Shown here: in pieces, positions 1 to 11,688 of the stretch
Numbering within the stretch: the first letter of the stretch is position 1
Layout: each line of letters opens with the position of its first letter
NCBI RefSeq assembly: GCF_000003195.3
Contig: NC_012870.2
Span: forward strand, 7,556,501 to 7,620,500
DNA: 64,000 bases
Source: Sorghum bicolor
Taxonomy: Eukaryota > Streptophyta > Magnoliopsida > Poales > Poaceae
Direction of reading: 5' to 3'
The notes under the pieces: model-generated
The model's input: only the letters and a program-made list of their open reading frames with translations
Told to the model about the DNA's origin: nothing
Database searches by the model: none
Translations under genes and position numbers: made by a program

Positions 1-1428
1 GTACAGGTTACATGCATTTGATGGGTATTAACTATTAAGGTTCGTAGCACCGATATCTGTGTGCTGCGATGCTGACTTTTGTCAGGATCACACCAGCAAT
101 ACCGTGGGCAGGGCCGCCGCTGCACTATCCGTCTATCCCTCATCATGCTGACAGAGAGTTTTGATTTCGCGGTCTCTGTTTGTTGCCACTTGCCAACCAT
201 AAAGACGCCAGCAAAAAAAAAATAGTGGAAGAAGAAAAGAAATGCTCAAATGGTACCTGAAAGGAACTGTAGCTTTTATTGTACGTCCGGTTCACTCGGA
301 TCTCAAAACTACTCATAGGAAGAAGAAAGCGACGCCGTGTGCGGGGATTCCGAGATTTATTAGTGCATGGTTTACACCAAACCAAACCATGTGCGATTTG
401 CTGCGGGCTCTGAAAGTAACCAACCAAGGCTGGCAGAGTGGTGCCGTGGGACGGCGCGGCCACGGTCGGACGGTCGCCACCCGTGTCCGTTCTGAGGCTG
501 CCTGTGCTGTCGACTGGCCCCGGTCTAGGAGCCAAAGGGGGGGATTGGGGGCGCAGCGCACGGAGTAGCAGGTCGGCAACACGCCCGTGCGTGCGTCCCT
601 CCCCTCCCCCGCTATGCTAGCTAGCCAGATTAACGGGTGTTTGGTAACAGGTATGGTAGTCCAGTGATGTGCGGCGGTCGGAGGCCAGTGCGTCGGTGTT
701 TCCGTGACTCGGAGGCGCTGTGAGCCCGTGAAGCGAAATCTTTACTGCATCGGGCTAGGAATCTACTGAGTACTCCGTAGTACCGAGCGTGCAACGCGTT
801 ACCACTCGCAGCGAATCTATCTCGTCCCTTCCATTCATGGAGGGCAACCTAGGACCTATAGCAGGCTCGCGTAGTCGAGTACTCCCGTACTAAAGAGTAG
901 GGTCAGAGACGAAGCGGTCCCTACCGAAAACCCAATCCGATCCGGGCGGCGGCGCCAAGGCGAAGATATTTTCGGCGCCACCAGCAGCAGCGGATAATAA
1001 TAACATCGACGACAAGCAGAGCGACGGAGTGGGTAGAGTTCCTTTCATCAAGCAGGGTCGGGCTGCCAAACCGTCGCCGTCACGGGCTGCTCGCACGTCC
1101 CTCCATCTGTCCCGGCTCCGGCCTCCACCGATCCATCCCGCTTCTTCTCCTCCGTGACGCCGAGGCATCGGGACGGCGACGCCTGTTTTTGTTTACGCGC
1201 GCCCGTGACGCCGACGGCGACGGCGACCCGGCCCCGGCCCCGGCCCTGTGCCCCCTGTCCCTTGGCCCCGTGCACCACCCACGCCCCCGATGCCTCCTCC
1301 GTCCTCTGGGGTTGCGTCCTCTCTAAACCTTGGCGCCTGCTCCTGCTGTATCATGAATCATGATTGATTATTACGCTAGTAGTAGTACTACCAGTACCGT
1401 GATCCGCTGCTCCACCTACGGGAGGTGG
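1..1428. other. GC-rich stretch, no gene recognised
   Basis: The left edge is GC-rich between about 440 and 1330. It has several short open frames on both strands, but they are low-complexity (Arg/Pro/Gly/Ala) and none resembles a known family. It could be the promoter or 5' leader of a gene beyond the left edge. Nothing here is firmly supported. Confidence 0.4.
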
Positions 1429-1639
1429 TCAGGCCAAAACTTTACAAGATTTCCCGTCACATCAAATCTTGTGATATATGCATGAAGTATTAAATATAGA
1501 TAAAAAGAATAACTAATTGCGCAGTTTACATGTAAATCACGAGACGAATCTTTTAAACCTAGTTACTCCATAATTAAATAATATTTGTCAAATAAAAACA
1601 AAAATGCTACAGTGCCAAAATGACAAAACTTTTTTCATC
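1429..1639 (-). mobile_element. Truncated Tourist-like MITE (GGCCTTGTTTAG family)
   Basis: This carries the family's internal landmarks: an ...actttacaagatt... segment, then 'gagacgaatcttttaaacct', then 'gtcaaataaaaac...gctacagtg', ending close to 'catctaagg'. The left terminal repeat is missing or degenerate. It abuts the complete copy that starts at 1643, in opposite orientation, so two insertions landed side by side. Confidence 0.7.
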
Positions 1640-1642
1640 TAA

Positions 1643-1884
1643 GGCCTTGTTTAGATCAAAAACTTTTGGAATTTTGACACTGTAGCACTTTTGTTTTTAT
1701 TTGACAAACATTGTCCAATTATAGAGTAGCTAGGCTTAAAAGATTCGTCTCGTGATTTACAGACAAACTGTGCAATTAGTTATCTTTTTTATCTATATTT
1801 AATGTTCTATGCATGTGCCGCAAGATTCGATGTGATGAGAAATCTTGTAAAGTTTGGGGTTTTTGGATGCATCTAAACAAGCCC
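1643..1884. mobile_element. Tourist-like MITE with TAA target duplication
   Basis: The terminal inverted repeats are GGCCTTGTTTAGAT... and ...ATCTAAACAAGCCC. A TAA lies on each side (1640-1642 and 1885-1887). The 3-bp TAA/TTA duplication places it in the PIF/Harbinger (Tourist) class. It lies about 650 bp upstream of the presumed CBSX3-like leader. Confidence 0.85.
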
Positions 1885-2131
1885 TAAGGCCTCAGTCTAT
1901 CTAGCGTTGGGTTGGCGCGTCCATGCATGTGCTTCGTCAGCCGGGACTGCTCCCTACGCGCAACAGCATGGCTTCTCCTCACTTCTTCTCGGCCCGTGGT
2001 TTCTTCTTCTTCTTCTTCTTCCCCTCCGGTCTGCACGGCTGATTCTGACTGACTGGTAACAAGCCGAAAACTGGATAATCGAGCGTTGTCCTGGCCTGTT
2101 GCGCAGCCCATATAACAAACAGTATATCCAT

Positions 2132-2368
2132 TTTTTTTTACACTATTCTAAAATAACCATTGTTTCGAGTTTTCGTATCACAAATTTAATTAGATTTATA
2201 AAAATACATGAAATAGGTATGTCTTTAAATATCTTAAAAAAAGTTTATTATAAGATCTTTTTAATGTTATTAGTTATGTATTATAAATATCAATATTTCT
2301 AATATATTTAATTAAAGGTGTTTTTAAAAATTAAGAATAACAGTTATTTTGGAATAGATGAAATATTT
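2132..2368. mobile_element. MITE-like inverted repeat in the CBSX3 promoter
   Basis: An AT-rich segment begins with 'ctattctaaaataac' and ends with a near reverse complement containing 'gttattttggaatag'. This gives a terminal inverted repeat of roughly 15-20 bp around about 200 bp of very AT-rich DNA. It has no coding potential. The superfamily is not determined; I see no clean target duplication. Confidence 0.55.
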
Positions 2369-2539
2369 ATTTCCAACTCGCATTATTTTTTTATAGAAAC
2401 GAAAAAAGCAAAAGAGCAGACAGGGCCGTGTGGATAAGACCGACCTGCACATGACTTCACCACTCCCAATCCCCACCCGCAGAGACACGTCGCTTTAATT
2501 AGCGCTCATCACCCCCCGCCACCCTCGCCTCCCAGTGTA

Positions 2540-4859
2540 ACAAGTGTCCTTCCTCCTCCGGCGTCCTCCTCTGCCCTCCTCCAGTCCCACCACCCCCAAC
2601 TCCTCCGGCTTCACTGCGGCGCGGGGCTTCGCTCCGGATCGGCTCGAGCAGGTAAAGCAGCAGCCGAACCCACCCTACTTTGCTTTAGCCTAGGCTAAAC
2701 GGATCGATGCATCAGGGCCCCAACCGTGAGCTGCCTGCTCTGCGAGCCTAGAGGCGCCATGATAGGTGTTTCTGATGGAACTAGTGTTACTTCGCTTTGG
2801 ATCGGGTAAACCTAGCCGTGCGTTCAGAGCGTTCTTTCTTGTTCTTGATTTCTATACACGGACTGATCTGTTCCTCTTAAGCTGTAACTGTAAAGGAATG
2901 CGAGCATCTCTGCTCGCCCGTTTCGTACAAAAAAGAAGGAAAAAAAGGTGTTTTTGTGCAAGGAAAGCTAGCTCGACGTTTACGGTGGTCTCGCTTTGTG
3001 AGAAGAGTATTCTTTTTTCCCCTTGGTTTCTGCACGATCTGCTCTCTTCCTCTGCGAGCAACTCTGCTCGTGATTTATATAGCAAAAGGAGAGAGTTTTT
3101 TAGGCAAAGAACTGCTCGCTAGCAACTGGGAGGAAAGACAATGAACGAGCATGTTTTACTTCGTTTCTCTGGCTATTCAGTGTCTGATCTGTCCCTTCTC
3201 TGCTACGGGTTTCCATGTTTTCATTTCTTAGGCTATTATAGGTGAGGCACCGTATCGATGGCTTCATTTGCTATCTTTATCGGTGCACATAGATGGCTTA
3301 TTCCTTTTTAGCCCTTGCAGTAGATACAGATCGAGTTTTTATCTAAAGCCTCTCATAGAGAGATGGAGTTTACCTTCTTTCTTTTGTTTTTCGTTGGCTC
3401 TGTTTAGTTCTTCTCGCTTCGAGATTTCAGTTTTTTTTCTATGGTCACCGGGGGGAGGCGTTCCCCACCTGATTTTGGCCGGCTGCATTAATTCTTTTTT
3501 AAAACCTTTTTTTCTTCTTCTGTACAAGTAAACGAAAAACCTCTACTTGGCTAAAAAAAAAAATCCGGGGCAGGCATGACACCTGGATTTTTCCGTTTAT
3601 GATTCGATTGTTCGTTTGATTCTTGTATCTGCAATGATTTCATAAACCCAAATTCAATGTCATGGAGATAGTCGAGTGCCTGGCAGCATGGGTGGAGTTC
3701 AGTGTCCTGAGTGGAGACCCCATTATTCGGATTCTCGGTTTGGTGGTGAATGGTGATTCCTTATTGGTTTGATTGTGACATAAAACCGAATCCATTGTCA
3801 TGGTGGGCTCAGTTATCTGAAATCCAGAATACAGGCCTGCCTCTACGCATACTACCTCTCTGCGCCCAAGCTGAATATATATATAGTCTTTTTGAGTGGC
3901 ATTGTGGCTGGCTGAATATATCGCTAACATATTCCTAATACTATTTCAGCACAGATGCTGATTTGTAGATAGAATATGGCATGTCGTCATGTTGCTAGCA
4001 AGATGAAGTATTTGGTTCTGTTCTCTACTGGTGGTGTGTGTAAATGTTTTCTTCTTCCACTATTTATTGGTCAGAAAACAAAGTGATATGCTAGACATCC
4101 CTTTCATGGTGGCAGCAACTTGAAAAACTAACTGCCTTTAGTATTGTCTTCCCAATAAGATCAGGATAGGATTTTCCACTATGATTAAGATAGGATTTGT
4201 TTGTTTATGCAGAACAGTACAATGACTGCATTATTGATGAAATGCTTTCAATTATCCAATCATTGTTGTTGCTTCCTTCCCAATTCTCTGTCTGAGTCAT
4301 GGTCATGACCTATCCCCTTTGCTTTGTATGGCAACAACCTTATTTTAACCATGCTCACATCATTGTTGTTAAATTGAGATCAAGCAAAAAGTATTATTTC
4401 CCTGTCTCTGTTTTTCTTTGTACCGGGATCTCCCTACTTTTGATAAGGTGAATTACTTGGTGCAAATTAATCAGGGACCTTGACTGCCTGCTTGCTCCTT
4501 AATGATATATGTTGGTAAAAACTTATTGATATATATGACATGTTAATATCTCTCCATCTATTTTTCTTCTACTATGAAATGTTTAGAGTTGGATGTACTT
4601 TTGAGTCTGATGTCTCCAAGTTCTAATATTCTTGGAAAGCAGTTTGTGGCATTGTCTTGTAGTTTTGAGGCTAATGTTGTTTATCACGGATTCTGTGCTG
4701 AACATCTGTTGTCTGAGATTTGGTTTACTACACTATTCATAATTTGAGCATTTAAGGCAGCAAGCAAATGATATGATGCATAAAAATCATATTTGAAATC
4801 ATTTATAGTTCAAAATGAAGTGACTGCTGCTTTTGATTTATGATATGACACAGAAGAAA
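2540..4859 (+). promoter_or_regulatory. CBSX3-like 5' leader with a ~2.2-kb 5'UTR intron
   Basis: A pyrimidine-rich leader ends at 'ggctcgagcag' (2651) and is followed by a GTAAAG donor (2652). The matching acceptor, 'atgacacag', ends at 4853, six bases before the ATG at 4860. The intervening T-rich 2.2 kb has no coding potential. Long leader introns are common in highly expressed grass genes and often enhance expression. The exact transcription start is not visible, and the leader exon is inferred from its splice signals. Confidence 0.6.
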
Positions 4860-7060
4860 ATGCAACGGGCAGTGCAAGCCGTCAGGTCACATGGCAGTGT
4901 GCTTAAATACGCTGTTCTACAACACATCAGCGCTCCCAAACCAGCAATGCTTCCTGCTGTCTTTTCTCGTTTCATGTCAGTTTCATCTGCTCGCCTAGAG
5001 GATAGTGGATTTGAAACTGCCACTGTATCAGATGTCTTGAAGTCTAAAGGGAAGAGTGCTGATGGATCTTGGCTCTGGTGCACCACAGAGGATACTGTCT
5101 ATGATGCTGTCAAATCGGTATGTGTTCACTTCCTGATGGTCATATTAACTCCTTTATAGTCTGGTTATGCATCAAAGATAAACAACCTACCTTTTGGCAC
5201 CTTAAATGTTTTGCAGATGACGCAGCACAACGTGGGAGCTTTGGTGGTTGTCAAACCTGGAGAGGCTAAATCAATTGCTGGCATTGTCACTGAGAGAGGT
5301 AATGAACAAATTTCTGTACTCTTGGCATCTAACTCGTGACCTGTGGGTATGATGGAAAAATACAAAATCATATACCACTACCTGCATTTTCAATTAACTG
5401 ACACCCTTGACCAAAAATTTTCTGTTTATAAATACTTGATTTACTATTCTCAATGCATATCTTCAAAGAGTGTCCCTTAACTTTTACTCATATTCTGTGA
5501 AAATTATGACTGCCAGTGCCAAAAGTCAATTATCAGAAAACTTGAGGAGAAAACTATTGTACTAATAAGATAGAGCTAGTCAGCTAGTGCTTGTAGCTTT
5601 GCTATTTGAAACAATGGCCTGAGGTGTCTCCCAATTCTTTCTCTCTGTCTACATATTGAGAGGTGTTGCCTTTTCCTGTTGTTTTTATTGGAAAATAGCA
5701 TTAGATGCAAAGCCTTATTACTGCCCCTTTATGGTGATATAAGAAACTCTTTAACACATTGGAAATGAAAGTATTAAGAGTTGTACTGGTAGGTTGTGAA
5801 TGTATAACTCCACTTTGTTTTTGCTTCAGCAGTGCATCATAGTCCTTTTGGCATTCAAAGAGTCTAAAGTCTTAACTCTTCAGAGCACTTTATAGTTCAT
5901 ACTACAGAAAATACAGCAAGTTAAAACACACTATGTGGTAAGTAACATAGGATTTTATTCACATGGCACAACCATAGCCGCCACTTTACACTGAATTTCC
6001 TATTAGAGATGTATAAATAACTACCCTGAATTGTTGTATTCTTGTATCACAAGATGTACTTGGCTATATATATATATGAAATTCACCGCCCACAATGGGT
6101 GTGAGGGTGTTTCCCAGTTCTATCTCTCTCTATATTTCCGTCAGAAAGTTATGAATGGTGGTTTAGTTTCATGTGCAGAGAAATTTCAAGGGTACAAACT
6201 AACAAGAAAATGTAAACTTCAAGCCATTTATTTGCATGCCGTAAACTTCTGATCCTTGGTCTCTATATACCATTGGAAATCAGTGTGAAGTTCTTTGCAT
6301 ATGATTTTCAAACTGAGCCAATTTCATGCACACCACATGGTGCTTTCTGTTTCATGTACACTATGCCTTAGTAGTTACTGCACTGTTCACCACGTTACAT
6401 ATTGGACGTGAATGTAACCAAAACAGTATCCATATACAGTCGATCAGCATACATAGATGGTGTTTTTGAGGACAGAACCAATACTTGACAGATTTTACAT
6501 TCTGAAATCGGAAATGGAAGCATGGCAATCTTTTTTAAGATATGCATAAGATCATACTACCATAGTACCACGAGACTAACATCTGAAACTTTGTGTTTTC
6601 AGATTATCTAAGGAAAATCATAGTGCAGGGAAGATCTTCCAAGTCAACTAAGGTTGGCGACATCATGACCGAGGAGGTATTATCCATTTATCCCTTTTGA
6701 TACTAGAATCTGATTAGCACAAGACCTATACTTTTACCATATGACTAAACTGATGAAGCATTATGATGCCAGAACAAACTGATCACAGTGAACCCCAACA
6801 CCAAAGTCCTGCAAGCAATGCAGCTGATGACAGGTAACCAGCATGTGTACTTCTGTCAGAAAATACTACTAGAATCGTGAGGCACTGGTATTGATTACGA
6901 TCCATTGCGTCGTGCAGACAACCGCATCAGACACATCCCGGTGATTGACGGCACAGGGATGCTGGGGATGGTCTCCATCGGCGACGTCGTGCGCGCGGTG
7001 GTCGCCGAGCACAGGGAGGAGCTGAACCGGCTCAACGACTACATCCAGGGAGGCTACTAG
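4860..7060 (+). CDS. CBSX3: CBSX3-like mitochondrial CBS-domain-pair protein
   Basis: Five coding exons join in phase: 4860-5117, 5217-5298, 6603-6676, 6773-6833 and 6918-7060, giving 205 aa. All introns are GT-AG. The N-terminal ~45 residues are rich in Ala, Ser, Arg and His with few acidic residues, as in a mitochondrial presequence. CBS domain 1 spans about residues 56-118 (contains HNVGALVVV and GIVTERDYLRKI). CBS domain 2 spans about 130-195 (VGDIMTE, then RHIPVIDGTGMLGMVSIGDVV). Single CBS-pair proteins of this class bind adenosine nucleotides, and Arabidopsis CBSX3 is reported to regulate the mitochondrial thioredoxin system and redox state. The length and the IMTE/ERDYLRK signatures fit CBSX3 well. 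The start is the first ATG after the leader-intron acceptor. An AATAAA lies at about 7313. Family assignment is firm; function is inferred from the family. Confidence 0.93.
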
Positions 7061-7567
7061 GACGACTGTCATGTGCAGCGACGCAACCCCCAGTGAAGTC
7101 CGCCTTTGTGAAATCCAATAACAAGGAACAATGATGATGACGAAATATGCTGTGTTTCCGTGGACAATGCTGTTAAGTTGGCCAAGGTTTTCCTTTCTTT
7201 TTTTCCCCCGCGTGTTCTATGTGTATATTGCCAAAGGCATGCGTGAGCAATGCGCCCGGTGCCGTGCTGGGGCGCAGAGACGATCTGAATATCTGATGGT
7301 GGAAACACCGGAAATAAAAAGCGTGCCGCCGTGTGCTTCCTTTGAAGGAATGAAAGATGTTCGTGTTATGAATTGTTTATTGTTGTATGTACGTCGTCTG
7401 CTGGCTGCTGCTGCTGTTGGGGAGTCTGTAAATGCGTCTGATATGGGTTTATGCAGACTTTCAGAATCATAATGTATATTGGTCACGCGAGCCAATGTTT
7501 GCCTGGTTGACCCTCAAGTTTAATAGTTCAGCCTGTTCGGGGATTTGCCTGGTTGACCCTCAAGCCT

Positions 7568-8188
7568 AAAGTTGAATAGTTCAGGGCTTCAGGTGTTTGC
7601 TGACTTGTTTTGTTGTTGCAATTAGTCTATAAAAGTTGATGGGTCTTTGTGGTCTAAACCGACGTCTGATGGAAGGTGCCGAAAATTCAGCGTGTTCGTC
7701 AAATTGGCTTCTCCAGTGTCTCAGGACACGAGCAAGTCATCGCAACGACAGTCAGCTGTCATAAAGTTGAATAGTTCAGGGCTTCAGGCGTTTGCTGACT
7801 TGTTTTGTTGTTGCAATTAGTCTATAAAAGTTGATGGGTCTTCGTAGCAAGTTTAATTGTTTGTTGTCTAAACCGACGCCTGATGGAAGGTGCAGAAAAT
7901 TCAGCGTGTTCATCAAATTGGCTTCTCCAGTGTCTCAGGACACAAGCAAGTCATCGCAACGACACTGTCAGCTGTCATAAAGTTGAATAGTTCAGGGCTT
8001 CAGGCGTTTGCTGACTTGTTTTGTTGTTGCAATTAGTCTATAAAAGTTGATGGGTCTTCGTAGCAAGTTTAATTGTTTGTTGTCTAAACCGACGCCTGAT
8101 GGAAGGTGAAGAAAATTCAGCGTGTTCGTCAAATTGCCTTCTCCAGTGTCTCAGGACACGAGCAAGTCATCGCAACGACACTGTCAGC
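7568..8188. repeat. Triplicated ~0.2-kb tandem repeat downstream of CBSX3
   Basis: Three head-to-tail copies begin with 'gttgaatagttcagggcttc' at 7571, 7766 and 7982, so the unit spacing is 195 and then 216 bp. Each contains 'ttgctgacttgttttgttg', 'taaaccgacg', and 'gtgtctcaggacac' followed by 'gcaagtcatcgcaacgac'. Copies 2 and 3 are almost identical. Copy 1 lacks a short block ('cgtagcaagtttaattgttt') that the others have. A further partial start lies at about 7500-7560. There is no open frame and no known element signature. Confidence 0.85.
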
Positions 8189-8821
8189 GTGTTCGTTGGT
8201 GCACTGGTTCTAACATCGTACGGCGGCTAGCACTTCAGACGACCAGAGCTGATTTTGCTGTCAATATTGACAGCTTCATTAGTTCATTGCCATGTCAAGG
8301 GAAAAAAAACATCCCTTAAATGTTTGGATCATGCTGATGCCGAACTGGATCCCAAATTAAGGGATTGTATTAAATGGCCGAAACTGATAGGCAACGGGCC
8401 ACTTGCTGTTCTGCTGCAAACGCTGGAGCCACGAAAAAGATCTCCCAGATCAATGGGGCCGACAGCTACTATTATCCCCACATTCTTGCCACTGATTATG
8501 TCTCCAAGTCATTATCTTACAGTCAAAACGATTTGTTAAATTAAAATTACACTACGTCGCACACAAGTCAAAAAGAGGAGGAAAAAAACTAATGAAAGTC
8601 AAAAGGAGGAGGAAAAAAAAACCAAAACAAAGAGGCGTCATCGCGTAACTTTACGGCGGAATCGTAACCATGTCGTCACTTGCCGTGCAACGAGAGCAAG
8701 AGGTTATCAGGTTCTCGGAGAATTTCGGATTAGCAAATACCCAATGAACTGCAATTTGCCTCGATGAATCGCTTCTTGATTGAATAAGCAAGAATTACAA
8801 CCAATAATCTGTACAATTGAC
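8189..8821. other. Intergenic, no gene seen
   Basis: AT-rich DNA between the tandem repeats and the 3' flank of the minus-strand gene at 9062. It contains two near-identical purine-rich tracts (about 8567-8590 and 8598-8622, both with 'gtcaaaa' and 'ggaggaaaaaaa'). Nothing coding is recognised. Confidence 0.5.
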
Positions 8822-8905
8822 ATCCAATTCAGGGAGAAGCCGAACTGAACGAAAATATTTGATATCCAATTCAGGGAGAAACCGAACTGAACGAAAAGAT
8901 TTGAT
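8822..8905. repeat. 42-bp tandem duplication
   Basis: The 42-bp unit 'atccaattcagggagaa...' is present twice head to tail, at 8822 and 8864, with only a few differences. It lies just downstream of the stop of the minus-strand gene at 9062, so it may be in that gene's 3'UTR. Confidence 0.85.
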
Positions 8906-9061
8906 GGATTCTGTTCGCCTTCCCTGCTTCCAATCTGCATGCTTCTCTTCCTCGTTCTTGCCAGCGAAGAGGAGGCATCATCGTTGCATTTGGTCCTTGA
9001 CGCATCGAATCGAATACTATTAGTAGTAGAATCAGTAGTAGCAGCAGCGACCAACGGGCGG

Positions 9062-9775
9062 CTATCGGCGGCCGGCGAGGCGGTTGAGCCAGGCATTGCG
9101 GAGCTGGAGCTCGACGGGGTCGCCGAAGCACTGCACCCGCGCGAGGCAGAAGTGCGTGCAGAACCCGGCCGGCGAGCGGACACGGCAGGTGTCGAGCACG
9201 TAGCACGACGCGCACTCCATGCCGCGCGCCTGCACCACCAGGCCCCACACCTGCCGCGCCGCCTCCGAGGCGGAGGCGCCGCCGTCCGCGGCCACCTGCT
9301 CGACGAGGATGATCCCGTCGGGCTTCCGCTGCCCGCCAGGCCCCCACCGGCGCCGCACGTCAGCCCAGCTCTCGGGCGCCGCGGGCTCCCGCCGCACGGT
9401 CACGCGTTCGCCCTCGCCGTCGTCGTTGCTGAACAGGTGCACCAGGAACGGGGCCTCCCCGATGTGCCGCACGATCTCGGCGATCGACTCCCGCATCCAC
9501 CCCTCCACCTTCTCCTCCCCGACCTTCTCCAACACCTCATCCTCCTCTCCTCTGCCGAACACGGTCCCCGACAACCCCTCCTTCTCATCCTCCTCCCGCC
9601 GCTGGAGCTGCAGGCCGCCGCGGGGCGCGTCCGCGACCGCGGCGCGCAGGCGCACCGACGACGGCGCCCGCCGCCTCGCCACGGGCACGAGCGACGCAGG
9701 CACCCGCGATCGCGGCCGAGGCAGTGCCACTGACGACGACGGCCCGTAGCCCCGCACCGTAGGCGCCGCCGCCAT
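9062..9775 (-). CDS. Plastid-like conserved Cys-rich plant protein (DUF7804-type)
   Basis: Single exon, 237 aa, ATG at 9775 (MAAAPTVRGYG) and TAG at 9062. The frame is open upstream of the ATG, but no earlier ATG exists in it. The first ~55 residues are rich in Ala, Ser, Arg and Pro with almost no acidic residues, which is typical of a chloroplast transit peptide. The mature part starts with an acidic linker, then a helical block (VEGWMRESIAEIVRHIG, PFLVHLFS). The C-terminal block has conserved Cys: MECASCYVLDTC, then GFCTHFCLARVQCF. Seven Cys in about 35 residues suggest a metal site or disulfides. I recognise it as a conserved plant protein of unknown function; the DUF number is from memory. 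No catalytic motif is visible. GC content is very high, as usual for intronless grass genes. Confidence 0.75.
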   Translation of the reverse strand: MAAAPTVRGYGPSSSVALPRPRSRVPASLVPVARRRAPSSVRLRAAVADAPRGGLQLQRREEDEKEGLSGTVFGRGEEDEVLEKVGEEKVEGWMRESIAEIVRHIGEAPFLVHLFSNDDGEGERVTVRREPAAPESWADVRRRWGPGGQRKPDGIILVEQVAADGGASASEAARQVWGLVVQARGMECASCYVLDTCRVRSPAGFCTHFCLARVQCFGDPVELQLRNAWLNRLAGRR

Positions 9776-10598
9776 CGCGCGCTGCACCACCGATCGGACC
9801 GCCCCCGCGAGCTCCTGCGACAGTTGATGATGGTCCGAGGCGCTGGTGTATGATTGGGCGAGACCGGTGGGCGATTCCGAAGTAGAAGTAGCGCGAGCCG
9901 AGACGAGTCACCGGCGACGAACGGGTGGTGCGCGTAGAAATAGGTTGGGCGGGGGGGAGCGATGCGGATTGGGGGAGCCGGCACGGCAGAGGTCTCCGAC
10001 GCGCAACCGCCCTGTTGCTTCCTGGAACGGCTCTGCTGCGCGCCGTGGCGGCCTACGTGGACGCAGTTTCGGGATCCCGTGCGGGCGAGGAGGGTCTGCG
10101 GGGTGGGTTTGTGGCCGGTCGGTGGGCTATGATTGGTGCGGATCCGTGCGTGGTGTGATGTGGGGGCGAGGGAGCGTGGCGCGCGCGGGTTCGCGCGCCG
10201 CGGCACGCTCCGGCACGCAGCGGGCGGGAGGCGGGAAGGGGTTTTGCTCGAGCCACGGTGGACGGGGCGGACAGGTCAGCGCGCCGCGACACGGACACGT
10301 CGGACGGGTGGCGGGGTTCCGGCGTTCCGCTTTTGCACCACGGACCCATCGTGGTGACGTGTTCAGTTGGACTCCGGTGGCTGCGAAGCCGAGAGGCGAG
10401 AGCCGTGTGGGCCTGAACCGGCCAGTGCGGCGTGGGCGACGTGGTCGCGTGGGGATCTCGTTTTGCTCGTGATCCTGATTCCTGGCGCGCCCCGCGGCGT
10501 GAGACACACGGGCCCTCTCGCGTGCGGGGTTTTGGTCCCCGTAGTCATCTTCTGTTCCAAATCGGAGGCAGTCGGTGATACACACAAACTCCATAATA

Positions 10599-10858
10599 CT
10601 CCCTCCATTCTAAATTCCAAGTCATTTCAAAAATTTTGAAGAGTCAAATTTTTCAAAGTTTAACCAAATTTATATAGTAAAATAATAATTATTATGATAC
10701 CAACTAAATATCATTAGATTCTTCCTTAATTATATTTTCATAGTATACTCACTTTACCTTACAAATTTTAGTATTTCACTCTATAATTTTGGTCAAACGT
10801 GAAAATATTTTGACTCTCCAAAATTCTTGGAATGATTTAAAATTTGGGATGGAGGGAG
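10599..10858. mobile_element. Stowaway-like MITE
   Basis: The element starts CTCCCTCCATTCTAAATT and ends with the near reverse complement ...AAATTTGGGATGGAGGGAG. It is flanked by TA on both sides (10597-10598 and 10859-10860). The TA target site and CTCCCTCC terminus are diagnostic for the Tc1/mariner-derived Stowaway group. It is about 820 bp upstream of the start codon at 9775. Confidence 0.9.
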
Positions 10859-11062
10859 TATATCTCAAGTTTTTTTTAATCGACGTGTTTTTTTTAATCA
10901 ACGTGTGTTTATAGCAGTGTGATTCACGTTTGCGCTAGTATGCATGCCATGACAAACAATTTGAAATGATATTGGACCGTGTACAGTATTAGCTCGCGAT
11001 TCTCGAACAAATACGCAGACTAGTATGAAATTTGGAATAAGGCCACATAGTTACACAGCTAA

Positions 11063-11298
11063 GGCCTTGTTTAGATACACCTAAAAACCCAAAACTTTAC
11101 AAGATTCTCCATCATATTGAATCTTGCGGCACATGTATGAAACATTAAATATAAATTAAAAAGATAACTAATTACACAGTTTATATGTAAATCACGAGAC
11201 GAATTTTTTAAGCCTAGTTTCTCCTTGATTGGATAATGTTTATCAAATAAAAACGAGCAGTGTCAAAATCTAAAAAGTTTTTGGATCTAAACAAGGCC
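11063..11298. mobile_element. Tourist-like MITE with TAA target duplication
   Basis: It has intact terminal repeats GGCCTTGTTTAGAT / ATCTAAACAAGGCC, flanked by TAA at 11060-11062 and 11299-11301. The internal landmarks (rattctccatcatattgaatctt-like, gagacgaattttttaagcct-like) match the other copies in the window. Confidence 0.9.
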
Positions 11299-11430
11299 TA
11301 ACTGGATGTGACTAGACAGTAGCAAAGTTCGAATAAATTAGAGGGGTGTGCTATTCGCCTATTCCTTCGTGAATGTATAGACATGTGCCACAGAAGGTAC
11401 GTATATATCGGCTACCTCAATGCTTAACTT

Positions 11431-11688
11431 TGTTTGGGTTCCTTTGTTTTTTTTATTACCCATCGTATCGAATGTTTGGATATATGCATGAAGTACTAAA
11501 TATATACTAAAACAGCTATTAGAGGATAATTTGCGAGTCGAATCTTTTGAATCTAATTAGTCCATAGTTGGACATTATTTGTCAAATAAAACAAAAATAC
11601 TACAGTGTATTTGGATATTATTTGTCAAATAAAACAAAAATACTACAGTGTTTGTTAAATTTATCACTCTAAACCAAACACCCCCTTA
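11431..11688. mobile_element. Degenerate Tourist-like MITE with internal duplication
   Basis: It shares internal landmarks with the GGCCTTGTTTAG family (gcatgaagtactaaatata, gagtcgaatcttttga, gtcaaataaaac...actacagtg). The terminal repeats have diverged to '...aaccaaacaccccctta'. A block of about 43 bp containing 'attatttgtcaaataaaaca' and ending 'ctacagtgt' is duplicated in tandem at roughly 11572-11651. Confidence 0.65.

Noticed and set aside
890..1363. GC-rich frames at the left edge that might be a first exon
   Set aside because: No motif, frames overlap on both strands and the partner exon would be outside the window.
8939..9733. Long plus-strand frame opposite the Cys-rich protein
   Set aside because: Low-complexity His/Leu/Pro-rich shadow. 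The minus strand has the transit peptide, conserved block and a proper ATG.
9400..10206. 268-codon minus-strand frame upstream of and overlapping the Cys-rich protein
   Set aside because: Arg/Pro/Ser-rich chance frame in GC-rich promoter DNA, no domain.
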